Positions 40,892 through 50,299 of a DNA stretch of 64,000 bases are shown here, in pieces. The number at the start of each line of letters is the position of its first letter. The stretch's first letter is position 1. Under the pieces are notes generated by a model. The model had not been told where the DNA came from. It ran no database searches and saw only the letters and a list, made by a program, of their open reading frames with translations. Made by a program: the position numbers and the translations under genes. The stretch is from Coemansia sp. RSA 487 (lineage: Eukaryota; Kickxellomycota; Kickxellomycetes; Kickxellales; Kickxellaceae): contig JANBRJ010000049.1 in the NCBI GenBank assembly GCA_027577595.1, positions 59,551 to 123,550 on the forward strand. The letters are read 5' to 3'.

Positions 40892-41470
40892 CTAGGTAAA
40901 GATCACTGCCCAGATAATAGATATAGCTATCCCAGCCATGCAAATGGGTGTAATTGGAACCGCATCATTGGTTATGGCCAAATGGTCCGGTGTTGTGCTT
41001 TGTGATTCACTGGCAGTGCTGCTATAATCGGCATTCTCACTTGCGTGATTATGTGGAGGAACGGTAGTACTATGATCGCTTGCGATGGGTGGCACAGACT
41101 TGCTGATGGTAAACATCTGTGAGTATTTCCATGAAGATGACCCCGAGGACAAGCCCATTCGAACTGCATATGTACCACCTGCAATAGTGCTGGGGACTGT
41201 GACATTGACAGAATTGATACCTACTACGGTTGGCTTGGCTTCATTTTCAAAGACATATACAAGCTGTGCATTCTGAGGATTACCAGTCATTAGGTCAATT
41301 TCGTAGGACTCGTCTCCAATTGATCCGGTGATACGGTATGTAATTGTTGCTTGGCTGCCTGGTATCCATGTACTGGACTCTAATGGCATAATTATTGAAG
41401 ACAGCTCGGCAAGCGTACATGGACTGTTGGCGAAAAGTACAAGCAATATTTGTAAAAGAGTTAGCAACAT
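40892..41470 (-). CDS. Knh1/Kre9-like Ser/Thr-rich GPI-anchored surface protein
   Basis: 192 residues. Signal peptide at 1-21 (MLLTLLQILLVLFANSPCTLA); a beta-rich domain follows with SSTWIPGSQATITYRITG, YEIDLMTGNPQNAQLVYVFE and GGTYAVRMGLSSGSSSWKYS, matching the fungal Ser-Thr-rich GPI-anchored membrane family (Knh1-like, PF10342). A Ser/Thr/His-rich linker (about 125-165) is a likely O-glycosylation region. The last residues (PITPICMAGIAISIIWAVIF) are a hydrophobic GPI-attachment tail. Probably a cell-wall or plasma-membrane protein. It converges on the RhoGEF gene with 140 bp between stops. Confidence 0.82.
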   Translation of the reverse strand: MLLTLLQILLVLFANSPCTLAELSSIIMPLESSTWIPGSQATITYRITGSIGDESYEIDLMTGNPQNAQLVYVFENEAKPTVVGINSVNVTVPSTIAGGTYAVRMGLSSGSSSWKYSQMFTISKSVPPIASDHSTTVPPHNHASENADYSSTASESQSTTPDHLAITNDAVPITPICMAGIAISIIWAVIFT

Positions 41471-41927
41471 TATAGTTTTTTTTTAAAATTATTTCAATGT
41501 TCTATTGGTGTTGTGGAACTAATGTTGGTGTCAGTTTTTGTGTACGATGTTGTTGCTCTCGTACCAACATGCAAAAGTTGCTATTTTATACCTAATATTG
41601 AAATGCAGCTAAATGCACTTTATTTCTTGACTTGAACAGGATGCATGGTATTTTAGATATGCTATGATTGATTAAATACAAGATATCTGCAATTTCCTTC
41701 AAACAAATCGGAAGGAACAGAACATGAAGTTTGCGCACTCACGCAGATTTATCATATTTACCATGACAAAAATGAACCTGAGTTTATTTTACTCAGTAGG
41801 CTAATTGGCTCAAGCCTTTTTCCAGTGAAAATGAGTCACAGGATCCAACTCCAGGCAAATCTGACAATCCATCATCTGCTACAACACTCAAAGCCAATAC
41901 GCACAGCAGCACTGACCACAAAATTTG

Positions 41928-42091
41928 GACATGCTGTATTTTGCAAAACTAATTGCATCGAATAAGAAGGATGTATACACGTCGAATGGTCAAAGGTTTG
42001 CGGTGGTGATAGCGCATTTCGCGATCCAAGAAAAGTCGTTTGCACAGACGTGGCAAGTCGTTTGCGTCGGTTGGCCTTATATTTGCGCTTG
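41928..42091 (+). repeat. Left arm of imperfect inverted repeat
   Basis: Reverse complement of 42757-42905 with clear similarity; the best core is about 30 bp around the gatgtatacac segment. It contains the last exon of the split gene on the minus strand. Compared with the right arm it has about 22 extra bases, flanked by a short tcgtttg duplication. Confidence 0.75.
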
Positions 42092-42513
42092 GAAGCAAGA
42101 GGCGCAAACTGAGCTTTGTGGAGAAAACTGCTCGCTACACGCCTATTGTTCCATGCTAAAATGGATTGGCTTCTCAGTCTCTGCCTGTGCTCTTAATGCG
42201 GTTAGTTAACATTGATCTTAACAAAACCTAACACTCTGAAGAAATACCACTTACCTTGAACAAGAACCCAACTGCAGTGCTGTATACCAACGAGAGAAGA
42301 TGAAAGAAATGCTTTTTCACGGCCTCCTTGAGTGCGCCAACGAACCATGTATGGGGGCTGAGGAAGTGGATGGTGTTTTGACTCATCGTTCTCGCATGTA
42401 CAACCGAGATCTCGCTGCCGTTATCAGCTTCAGGTATATGTTCCATGGCGTTCGCGATCACAGTGAGGCTCCAGAGCGCTTCTGTTGCAGTCGGCTTGCT
42501 GCTGTTGCTACCA
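41949..42513 (-). CDS. Unrecognised split gene, 5' end unresolved (possibly decayed)
   Basis: Two blocks on the minus strand join in frame: 42513-42255 and 42134-41949, around a 120-nt intron with GTAAGT donor and GTGTAG acceptor. The first encodes SGSNSSKPTATEALWSLTVI, NAMEHIPEADNGSEISVVHA and HFLSPHTWFVGALKEAVKKH, with a hydrophobic FHLLSLVYSTAVGFLF before the donor. The second encodes RAVFSTKLSLRLLLPSANIR and ends RLFLDREMRYHHRKPL then TIRRVYILLIRCN and TAG. Upstream, a CT-rich tract ending in CAG (42514-42516) may be an acceptor; a frame further upstream encodes a membrane-like segment (42667-42520) but in another phase. I know no family for it. The last exon is copied in inverted orientation at 42757-42876, supporting a coding origin. 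It may be a live lineage-specific gene or a relic. Confidence 0.45.
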
Positions 42514-42756
42514 CTGATGAACAGCAGCCCAAGAAGAAAAGGAAGATGGCAGCGGCAAAGGAGGCGGCGAAAACGAACAAATAACGACCACCATGAAATT
42601 CAGCCAAGGCTATAGCCGATGCAAATCCTAGTTCTAGGATAGGATGCTGATGCTGTCTCTTTTGCAAGTGGATGCTCGAATGAGAGCCGAGGAGATAAAC
42701 ACCTGTGGCTGCTTCTAGACAACAATACTGACCGTTTGTGCTTTTCAGTTTTGCAC

Positions 42757-42876
42757 TGACGCATATGTCATGCCAACCGACGCAGGCAGCTTTTCTTGGA
42801 ACGCAAAATCAATTATCTCCACCACAAACCTCTCATAATTCGAGGTGTATACATCCTTCTTACTCGACGCAATTAA
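42757..42876 (+). pseudogene. Inverted, frame-shifted copy of the split gene's last exon
   Basis: On the plus strand this reads QLFLERKINYLHHKPLIIRG, then VYILLTRRN and TAA, homologous to RLFLDREMRYHHRKPLTIRR then VYILLIRCN and TAG in the split gene. Relative to that exon about 22 bases are missing just before this stretch, so the frame is broken. No other exon of the gene is seen beside it, so it is a fragment. Confidence 0.6.
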
Positions 42877-42905
42877 TTTTGTACAGCACAGCCATCTTGC
42901 GAAAA
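42757..42905 (-). repeat. Right arm of imperfect inverted repeat
   Basis: Pairs with 41928-42091. Similarity continues about 25 bp past the stop codon of the coding remnant, so the duplication includes untranslated sequence. The arms enclose about 665 bp. Confidence 0.75.
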
Positions 42906-43795
42906 AAGCGTGACGCAAATGTGACAATGGGATTCAAAGTTAATTAAACTAAGAATTTGACGTATTAACATTTTGCCAAGTTTCCTTTTTTTGACGAAAA
43001 ACTCCGTGCCAAGTGGTAAATGCTTTGGAATGCATGAATAACCTTGAGGAAAAATTTCTAGAAGCAAACACGACATATCACTTGCGTAAGCACATGAGAA
43101 AGGCCACATACGAAATGCAAACAATACCAAGAAAAGAGCATCTGTTATGTGTAAATGTTGCTGCCTGGATAACTTTGACTAAAATGTTGCCAAGACATGT
43201 TACATTTTGACTACATCCTAATGCTTGGATGCCAAGTTGAGGCGCAGTAATTTTATATAGCCTCAACGCACCATTAAGCTCTTGTGTATACAGATTATTG
43301 TAAAAATGTAAATAGATGTGTTAGTAAGAAAACAGGTTTTCAAGGGGTGTAAATCGCATTTGTTGGTGTCACTGAGCCGCAGTCAGTGCCTGCCAAAAAA
43401 AGATTGAGCATTTGATGTGCATTTGCCTGGGGATGGAGTCTCCTCTATTCGTAAGCACGGTGCATCTTCGGCCCCATTTCGCTGTTCCTATTTATGTTTC
43501 TCTTTGCGTGAGATGTGCAGATCTCTCTTTTTATGGAAACAAGGTTTTCTCCTTTCTATCCGACTTTTACCTTTGAAAAAGATGGAATGGTAGGAAGTTT
43601 TTTGCTTTCCTTTTGCGGTATATAAACAACCACGCACGTCGCATGGGGACTCCAAATCAATTGTTCCAGCGCTCACTTCTACGCTTATAATTATAGACAC
43701 GTACATTTTATATACCTGTAACCCCCACCTCTGCTATATATTTGTGCACATTTATTTATATTGTGCGATATTGTCACTAGGCGCTGTCGGCGAAA
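42906..43795. other. Intergenic, upstream of the MFS gene
   Basis: About 0.9 kb with no recognised gene. A TATA box at 43619-43626 serves the MFS gene. The sequence from 43430 onward is rich in C and T, typical of a promoter and leader. Confidence 0.5.
43619..43626 (+). promoter_or_regulatory. TATA box of the MFS transporter gene
   Basis: TATATAAA lies about 170 bp upstream of the ATG at 43796, in a CT-rich region. Confidence 0.45.
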
Positions 43796-45535
43796 ATGTC
43801 AGCGACAAGTTTAAACAAGGTTCCCACCCTGGGAACAAGCGCTGCTACTCCACACAGCGAAAACGGTGATGTCAAAAGCAGCACCGCAAGCAGCAAAAGT
43901 GCCAATTCGGTATCTGATGAGAAGGAGATCGCAAAGGAGGCTGCCTCCAAAGATCTTGAGAATGGTGACAAGGAGACGAATGGTCCAAAGGGCGAAAAGG
44001 AGTTTGCTTTCAAGGGCAAAAAAATGATTGGTATCATGGTTGCACTGGCCCTATCCATGTTCCTTGCGGCGCTTGACAATACTATCGTCAGTACAATGCT
44101 TCCCAAAATCACCGAAAAATTCGACTCGCTTTCACAGATGACGTGGATCATTTCTTCCTACGTTGTTGCAAGCACTGCTCTGCAGCCAATGTACGGAAAG
44201 CTCTGCCACATCTACGGCCACCAGTACGTTATGCTGGCTGCGCACTGCTTCTTCCTGGCCGGCTCCATAATCTGCGGAGCTTCGACGTCTTCGAATATGC
44301 TGATTGCCGGTCGCACTGTTGCCGGCGTTGGCGGAAGTGGCCTAATGTCGCTGTGCTTTGTCGTTGTTGGCGACTTTGTTCCTCCAGCAAAGAGCCCAAT
44401 GTACATGTCTGTGTTCGCAATGGTGTGGGCCGTTGCCTCCGTTGTCGGCCCTCTTTTGGGCGGCGTGTTTGCCGACAAGACTGGCTTCAAGTGGGGCTTC
44501 TACATTAACCCTTGTATCCAAGCTCCCGTTCTGCTACTTATCATCTTCTTCATGCGCATGCCTCGCCCACGTGATTCGGCGATAGAAAAACTCAAGCGCA
44601 TCGATTTCATTGGAATTCTTACAGTTGTCGCTGGCATTGTTATGCTGCAGCTCGGACTTGTCTGGGGTGGACAGGAACATCCATGGAAATCGGCCGCCGT
44701 CATCATCCCACTTATTCTGGGCATTCTGCTGATATTTGCATTTGTGCTTATTGAGTGGAAAGTGCCAAAAGAGCCAATTATGCCGATGCGTCTTTTCAAA
44801 AGCCGCAACACCATGCTCACTTTCCTGAGCCAGGTCACCTTTGGTATGGTCTTCTTTGCACCCATCTTCTACTTCCCGCTCTACCTGACGGTTGTCAGAC
44901 ATGCATCCGCTATTAATGCAGGGCTTCATCTGATATCTTGTATGCTGGGCATCTCACTCTTCTCCATCCTGTCTGGCGTCTTAATCGCAAAGACTGGCAT
45001 CTACCTGCCCTTCATTTGGGCTGGTGTCGCAGTCAACGTTGTGGGCATCGGACTTTTCGCACTTTTCGGGTCTGACCCAAGCAACGGAATGCTTATCGGA
45101 CTGCCTATTGTCTTTGGTGTAGGCATAGGGTTTTCCATGCAGCCAATGCTATGCTGTGCGCAGAATGCAGTTGCGCCAGAAGATGTGGCCACAACAACCA
45201 CGCTGTTTATGACCATCCGCATGCTTGGTAGTGCAATTGGCCTTGCTGTTGCCCAGAGTGTGTTCCAGAACCGACTCGCCCCTTTTCTAACTGACCTCCT
45301 TGTCAAGTTCCCGGACAACGCGGATACCATCAAGGGCATAGTCAATAACCAGGCTGTTATTTGGGAGTCTGGAGTCCCCACAGAGCTGCGCAGTGACCTA
45401 ATTGATGCCTATGTAAAGTCTCTTCGCATGATCTATTATGTGTTTATCGCGTTTAGTGGCCTTTCGCTAATAACCACGCTGTTCTTGAAGAACATTCCTC
45501 TGCGCAAGAACACTGTCGCTTCACCGAACGAGTAA
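43796..45535 (+). CDS. MFS drug:proton antiporter, DHA2 (14-helix) type
   Basis: 579-residue plasma-membrane transporter. A charged N-terminal tail of about 75 residues (lysine/glutamate/serine-rich) leads to 14 predicted helices. Family motifs: LAALDNTIVSTMLPKI in helix 1 (motif D1), YGKLCHIYGHQYVM (motif A), LIAGRTVAGVGGSG (motif B) and WAVASVVGPLLGGVFAD (motif C, antiporter). These place it in the DHA2 group of fungal multidrug and siderophore/amino-acid exporters; substrate unknown. It lies on the plus strand, before the minus-strand GlcN-6-P deaminase gene, but DHA2 transporters are not known for sugar uptake, so a link is not implied. Single exon. Confidence 0.92.
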   Translation: MSATSLNKVPTLGTSAATPHSENGDVKSSTASSKSANSVSDEKEIAKEAASKDLENGDKETNGPKGEKEFAFKGKKMIGIMVALALSMFLAALDNTIVSTMLPKITEKFDSLSQMTWIISSYVVASTALQPMYGKLCHIYGHQYVMLAAHCFFLAGSIICGASTSSNMLIAGRTVAGVGGSGLMSLCFVVVGDFVPPAKSPMYMSVFAMVWAVASVVGPLLGGVFADKTGFKWGFYINPCIQAPVLLLIIFFMRMPRPRDSAIEKLKRIDFIGILTVVAGIVMLQLGLVWGGQEHPWKSAAVIIPLILGILLIFAFVLIEWKVPKEPIMPMRLFKSRNTMLTFLSQVTFGMVFFAPIFYFPLYLTVVRHASAINAGLHLISCMLGISLFSILSGVLIAKTGIYLPFIWAGVAVNVVGIGLFALFGSDPSNGMLIGLPIVFGVGIGFSMQPMLCCAQNAVAPEDVATTTTLFMTIRMLGSAIGLAVAQSVFQNRLAPFLTDLLVKFPDNADTIKGIVNNQAVIWESGVPTELRSDLIDAYVKSLRMIYYVFIAFSGLSLITTLFLKNIPLRKNTVASPNE

Positions 45536-45738
45536 GCACACAATCCTTGGCTCGTTTTTATAATTTTTTCTTTCAATGTGAAATAAGGGATCTAATACAC
45601 AAAATGCAAAACATATCTACATGTTGATATTTGGTTAAATAATGATAATAATTATTTATTTATTTAAAACAGATTCCCCCGTCTCTGGAAATACATATTC
45701 GTGAAAAAGATAAAAAATAGTGCTGTTACTACAAGGGA

Positions 45739-46644
45739 CTAGTCGCCAGACTTATTGCTCTGCACGCTGTTTACAGATTTGTCGTCCTTATCTAGGAACA
45801 TTACGGAACCACCACCATTTCCTTCCAGCTTTTCTATATCACCATTTCCATCGTCGCTTGCGTCTGAATATGGCTCTGCTTCATCGGCTTCTTCAATGCT
45901 GCTATTTTTACTGCTCTCTTCAGCATTGTCGCTGGGTCGCTGGTGATGACTGGAGATGTAATCGTAGTAGTCCTGCTCGATGAAGTGGCAGTTGTAGAAG
46001 TAGTTAAACTGGTCCTCGTACTCGTGCCACATTGCTGGATATACTGGCGCCTGGCCGTAGCCCGCGAGATTGGCCATTGAAGATGCAGGCGATTGATTGC
46101 GTGGCGACGGTCCTAAAGAATGGATCTCGCCCATGGTGCTCATTCCTGAAGCACGTGGCAACATGAACCGCGGATAGCGACCAGGCTCTATATCATCCAT
46201 CGCTTGTGACTGATTTTCGACGCTACTTATACTCTCGGCGTCGGAACTGACTTTGGGCTCGTCGTTGTTATTGCTGCTATCTGACCCAATACCATGTCGC
46301 TGGTACTGTTCATCGTTAGCGGAAGGGCTATGCGTGTCGGTTGTTCCATGTAAAGGCGATGACGAACGTGTCCCCCGTTTTTTAGGCATGCAAAGGGACA
46401 AGTCATTCTTGCTGCTTTTATCCAGCTGAGGCGTAGCGTTGCCATTATGAAATGCTGATGCGTGTGTGATGGATCTGGTGATGGTGTTGGTGTTAGTGTT
46501 GGTGTTGGTGCTGGTGCCGGTGTTGTTGCTGGTGCTGGTGCTGGTGCTGGTGCTGGTGCTGGTGCTGGTGCTGGTGCTGGTGCTGGCGTTCTGGCATTTA
46601 GGTGAATTTGCATAGGAGTCTGATTTTCGGAGACGGGGGTGTTT
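45739..46644 (-). CDS. Open +1-frame extension downstream of the GlcN-6-P deaminase stop
   Basis: 301 codons without a stop follow the deaminase's TTT TAA end directly in the +1 frame, starting KHPRLRKSDSYANSP. A Ser-Thr run encoded by nine AGCACC units comes next, then a basic patch (MPKKRGTRSSS), acidic/serine regions and an aromatic-rich patch (MWHEYEDQFNYFYNCHFIEQ). Composition matches real disordered protein and continues the acidic tail of the deaminase. A TGA limits the frame upstream at about 46672, so the two frames overlap by about 27 nt. Options: one long protein of about 679 residues separated by a one-base sequence error at AAAA (46645-46648), +1 programmed frameshifting at UUU UAA, a small intron, or a separate gene from the ATG at 46389 (216 residues). 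Confidence 0.55.
   Translation of the reverse strand, partial: KHPRLRKSDSYANSPKCQNASTSTSTSTSTSTSTSTSTSNNTGTSTNTNTNTNTITRSITHASAFHNGNATPQLDKSSKNDLSLCMPKKRGTRSSSPLHGTTDTHSPSANDEQYQRHGIGSDSSNNNDEPKVSSDAESISSVENQSQAMDDIEPGRYPRFMLPRASGMSTMGEIHSLGPSPRNQSPASSMANLAGYGQAPVYPAMWHEYEDQFNYFYNCHFIEQDYYDYISSHHQRPSDNAEESSKNSSIEEADEAEPYSDASDDGNGDIEKLEGNGGGSVMFLDKDDKSVNSVQSNKSGD
46531..46584. repeat. Hexanucleotide repeat (GGTGCT)9
   Basis: Nine perfect units on the plus strand, with degenerate related units (GGTGTT) continuing to about 46490. On the minus strand they encode Ser-Thr in the frame continuing from the deaminase, or Pro-Ala in another. Likely length-variable. Confidence 0.9.
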
Positions 46645-47779
46645 AAAAGGGATTGCCGACAGTCGCAGCAGTCACAGCAGAGTCATTGAACTCTATGCCA
46701 TGAGTATTGCTGGAACTAGCGGCGAGTATATTGGTCGACGTAGATATGACAGCATCTTCAACATCGCTGCTGTCAGCCATAGATTCGAGATCTTCCTCGT
46801 CTGGATCCTCGTTGCTGGAATACTCTTCATTGCTGCTGTATTTGCTGCTATCAGACGGTTGCTCTTGTGGCTCTGTTTCGAAAGGCGCGCTAGGGCTGGC
46901 AACAGAAGCAAATGGATGCGGATTGCTGCCGCTGTTAGTAAGCTTTGAGATAGACCCTTTCAAACTGATATTCTGGCGGCCAATAAGCTGCTCTTGGACC
47001 TGCTCAATGCTCTTGAAATAACGAACTGTTTTCACATGCAGCTCCAGAGTGGCGTCTTCATCGCAGACAATCATGGCCGACGGGTGAAGCTGAACAACAG
47101 ACAGAGTCCACATGTGGTTGACGCCCTCCTCGATGCACTTTGCCAAGGCAACAGCCTTGTGGGCACCCGTGATTATAAGGAGAACCTCACGTGCAGCCCG
47201 CACCGTACCTACACCAACAGTCAGAGCAAGCTTTGGGACTTTGTTCACGTCGCCGCCAAAAAAGCGCGCGTTTGCTAAGACTGTTTCGTAAGCTAGAGTC
47301 TTGACACGAGTGACTGATTCAAGCGAACTTCCAGGCTCATTGAACGCAATGTGGCCGTCAGGACCAATGCCGCCAAGAAACAGCTCTATCCCGCCAGCGT
47401 CCTTTATCTTGCCTTCGTAGCGTTGGCATTCGGCAGCCAAATCATCAGCGTTCCCATCAAGCATATGTATATTCTCTGGACGAAGGTCGACATGGTCGTA
47501 GAGATGGGTGCGCATAAAGTAGCAGTAGCTTTCTGGATGCGACCTTGGGAGCCCCACGTATTCGTCCATGCTGAAGGTGATTACATTGCGGAAGGAAACC
47601 TCGCCGCGCTTGTAGAAATCGACCAGATGCCAGTACACCTCTACCGGCGTCGACCCTGTTGGAAGGCCAAGCACAAATGGTCGCTTGCGTGTCGGTTTGA
47701 ATTCGTTAATTCGCTGACGGACATAATTGGCTGTATAATAGGCTACAGCCTTTGGGTCCTCGCGGATAATGAGCCGCAT
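46643..47779 (-). CDS. nagB: Glucosamine-6-phosphate deaminase with long acidic C-terminal tail
   Basis: Converts glucosamine 6-phosphate to fructose 6-phosphate and ammonia, the last dedicated step of N-acetylglucosamine use. Residues 1-275 are a complete NagB: VLGLPTGSTPVEVYWHLV (phosphate loop), FSMDEYVGLPRSHPESYCYF (catalytic Asp), FLGGIGPDGHIAFNEPGSSL (catalytic His), TVGVGTVRAAREVLLIITGA and VNHMWTLSVVQLHPSAMIVC. Usual family length is about 265-290, so residues 276-378, acidic and serine-rich (SSKYSSNEEYSSNEDPDEED), are extra. The reading frame stops at TAA (46645-46643), but a further open frame follows in +1. The GlcNAc-6-P deacetylase gene lies 2.5 kb away in the opposite direction. 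The enzyme call is firm; the true C-terminus is uncertain. Confidence 0.95.
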   Translation of the reverse strand: MRLIIREDPKAVAYYTANYVRQRINEFKPTRKRPFVLGLPTGSTPVEVYWHLVDFYKRGEVSFRNVITFSMDEYVGLPRSHPESYCYFMRTHLYDHVDLRPENIHMLDGNADDLAAECQRYEGKIKDAGGIELFLGGIGPDGHIAFNEPGSSLESVTRVKTLAYETVLANARFFGGDVNKVPKLALTVGVGTVRAAREVLLIITGAHKAVALAKCIEEGVNHMWTLSVVQLHPSAMIVCDEDATLELHVKTVRYFKSIEQVQEQLIGRQNISLKGSISKLTNSGSNPHPFASVASPSAPFETEPQEQPSDSSKYSSNEEYSSNEDPDEEDLESMADSSDVEDAVISTSTNILAASSSNTHGIEFNDSAVTAATVGNPF

Positions 47780-48813
47780 GGCACCAGGAAGCTTCGGCTT
47801 GGGCTAACCTTCTGGAATAGAGACGAAAAATAAGCTTGTCTGCGACTTTTCGCGCTTTGTGAGATTGTAAGAGTTTGCAGATTCAATTCAGAGTATTTAT
47901 GAGCAAAGTGTGGTAATATAAAAAGAGGGAGACAAAGAAAAGGAAGACTTGGCAAATTACAAACAGGTTTGGCAAGAGGACGAGGGCCAGATAAGATTGC
48001 CATCGTGGAAGCAAGACATTCCAGATAAAAGACTGTATTTAAGGGAGGTTTGTATAAATACAACCACCCCTTCCCATGCTGTATTTGGGGGTTTGACGAC
48101 TTCCGGATCAGGGGATAGCAAAAGCATAAAATTCCTTGAAATAAGGTGAAAAAGCTTTTGGAAGAGTATAAAAATATGATGCATTAGATGGCGAAAAATA
48201 GAGTATAACCCATGCACTAAAGCTTTAGTCGGCTGATCTCTGAAACTGAAAAAATAAGCACTGGAATTTGCCTCATGTCACTGTTTTCCTGTATGAATTA
48301 TATTCGATCTGATCCTACCTCTTAAGCCCCATCATAAATGATTAGTTATATTAATTTTCCAGAAATCGGAATGTGTTTAGCTTGAGCTTTCTCTTTTGCC
48401 TAGGGCATATCTGCTCCCAGACTCAGCATCTCCAGCTCAATTCTTAGATGAAATGTTTTTCATTTTCATTTTTTGCAACAATGCTCCCTGCCTGCAATAG
48501 ACGGTCAAATATATTTTACTTGATAAAATTTTTAAATTTTAATGACATTTATCACTCCGATCTCCTTTTCTATAGCCTACAATTTACTATACATCGTATT
48601 GTTAGACTGGCTAATTGAATTCTAGAAGCCCCTTGTATGCACGCTGATTATTTGAAGCCAAACAAAGTTCCTAAACTTCCCGGTCGACCCAAGCAAAGAG
48701 GATTAAGAGTTGTGAAGAAGTGACAAGAAAATAGATCAAAAGATCTCGCAACACCAAACTTTTGCAGACATTTGAACCTCAGTCTACAGGTTTTGCTTTG
48801 CCAGTAACCAGAA
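47780..48813. other. Intergenic, AT-rich, no gene seen
   Basis: Upstream of the deaminase gene. Short frames on both strands have no features. It should hold the deaminase promoter. Confidence 0.5.
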
Positions 48814-49497
48814 ATGAGGATACCAACATTCGCAGGATGCCTCGCAATACTATGTGCGAGTGTGGCTGTTCTCACTGTAAAAGTCATACTCCATGTACAC
48901 CAGAAACACTTAAGCAGGCAACGAAAGAGCAGACAAAGGCAAATAGCTCCAAGAAAAGGGCTGCAAGGAAGTGTATATTTGCCTATATATTCAGTTCTTT
49001 TCTATATAGCGCATCTATCAATCTATACTTTGTTATCGCATATAAACGACAATATACACAAAACAAATGTAATGCAATATGTAACTGTGCACGTTATCTT
49101 TGATTGCTGGTTTACATACAACGAATTTTCAATTACTAGAACATACCAGACAGCTGGTCAGCCGATTGCACTCATATGTTGTAGTACTTTTGACGCAAGT
49201 GCGTTTGGCTATGTTTTTGTGTTGATAAGAGCACGGCATAAGGAGCACGAGGAGCAATGCCTTCTGAAACCCCAATAACGGCTCGAAGAATTACGTGAGG
49301 CGCAACAAACTAAACGTGTGGACAAACAAGAACAGCGGGAGAGAGAGCCCAATACGCAAATTTCAGAGTTTAAGGAGCACCGTCGTCATCATCGCCCTCG
49401 TCGTCCCAAGCGCAAGGCTCCTACGGCCTCAGTATCTGCTGCAGCTGTACCGAAGCAGCAACAGACTGCCAAGCGTAAGCATGCTGACCGGCAGTGA
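48814..49497 (+). CDS. Possible small secreted basic protein, spliced or interrupted by one stop
   Basis: From the ATG at 48814 one frame runs 228 codons with a single internal TAA at 49276-49278. It starts with a signal-peptide-like MRIPTFAGCLAILCASVAVL, then a basic segment with HLSRQRKSRQRQIAPRKG. The middle (about 48970-49200) is AT-rich and reads like intron. After the TAA the frame continues with a charged, helix-like stretch RLEELREAQQTKRVDKQEQR and a very basic end, HRRHHRPRRPKRKAP, ending at TGA 49495-49497. An intron that removes the middle and the TAA, with a donor near 48970 and an acceptor before or near 49285, would give a small exported protein. I recognise no family. Alternatively it is a relic. 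Confidence 0.3.
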
Positions 49498-50299
49498 AAA
49501 CAAACCTTCACGTATCGTATCGTATTGTGTCGTATCGTATTAGCTATTGCTAATGCCATAAGTGGCCTTGCGCATTTATCTCTGGCGATGGACGCCTCTC
49601 AAGAGAACTCCTTGCGGCATACTTCTCTTCAAGTTGTTTTGGCGAGGTGATTCGTTTCTAGGGCAATAAGACGTCGAAATAGGCCATTGGGGATTTCGAA
49701 TCCTACTAACACATTCTTTTGATTTTCTGGTATTTTTATACGGCGCTTTCGCAAACCTTTCTTCCCCCAAATAGCGTTTCCATTGAGTCGACACCGGGCA
49801 TTATATCGGGCCCAATATTCTGCAAAACCACTTTATAAAAAGCGAAAGATGGAGAAAACGAGGGATCAGCACACATCTGTTATCACCCCAACACCGTTTT
49901 GTCCAAAAAGGATGCGTCCTGCTCCGAAAAATTGCCCATATACATGTCAGATGATTGGACAACACCCAGCACAGCTCAAGTATTTGCCGAACCAAAGGAT
50001 CAACCGCTTCGTCTTATCAGCAAAGACTGACAGCACATTACAATTCTGAATAAAAGCACACAAAGCCAGGTCACGGTGCATATATTTGAACGAAAGCTGT
50101 AGAAAGATAAGACGAGGTGGAGCCCCCTCTTCTCCTATCCACACCTTTCTTTCCTTTCCACTGAAATATTGCAAATAAATACTCAAACCCTCTTTTCCTT
50201 TTTAGAAGCCGCAAAGTCTAGAGCCGCTTATTTTCCTTTTCATTTACTTGAAAGCTCCTGTCTTATATTTCAACGAAACAGAAACGATCTGGCGTGCCA
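49498..50299. other. Intergenic, upstream of the GlcNAc-6-P deacetylase gene
   Basis: Contains an imperfect CGTAT pentanucleotide repeat at 49511-49540. The last 150 bp before the ATG are CT-rich leader. No further gene is supported. Confidence 0.5.
49511..49540. repeat. Imperfect CGTAT pentanucleotide repeat
   Basis: Three CGTAT units, one diverged unit (TGTGT) and two more CGTAT units in 30 bp, just after the basic frame ending at 49497. Confidence 0.8.

Noticed and set aside
41925-42209. Plus-strand frame (94 codons) resembling a minus-strand frame at 42745-42927
   Set aside because: The resemblance is real but lies on the antisense of the inverted repeat arms; the coding sense is the other strand, where stops and intron sites make sense.
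46227-46613. Minus-strand frame beginning with a Pro-Ala repeat
   Set aside because: It reads the hexanucleotide tract in another phase. The frame continuing from the deaminase is longer and more protein-like after the repeat.
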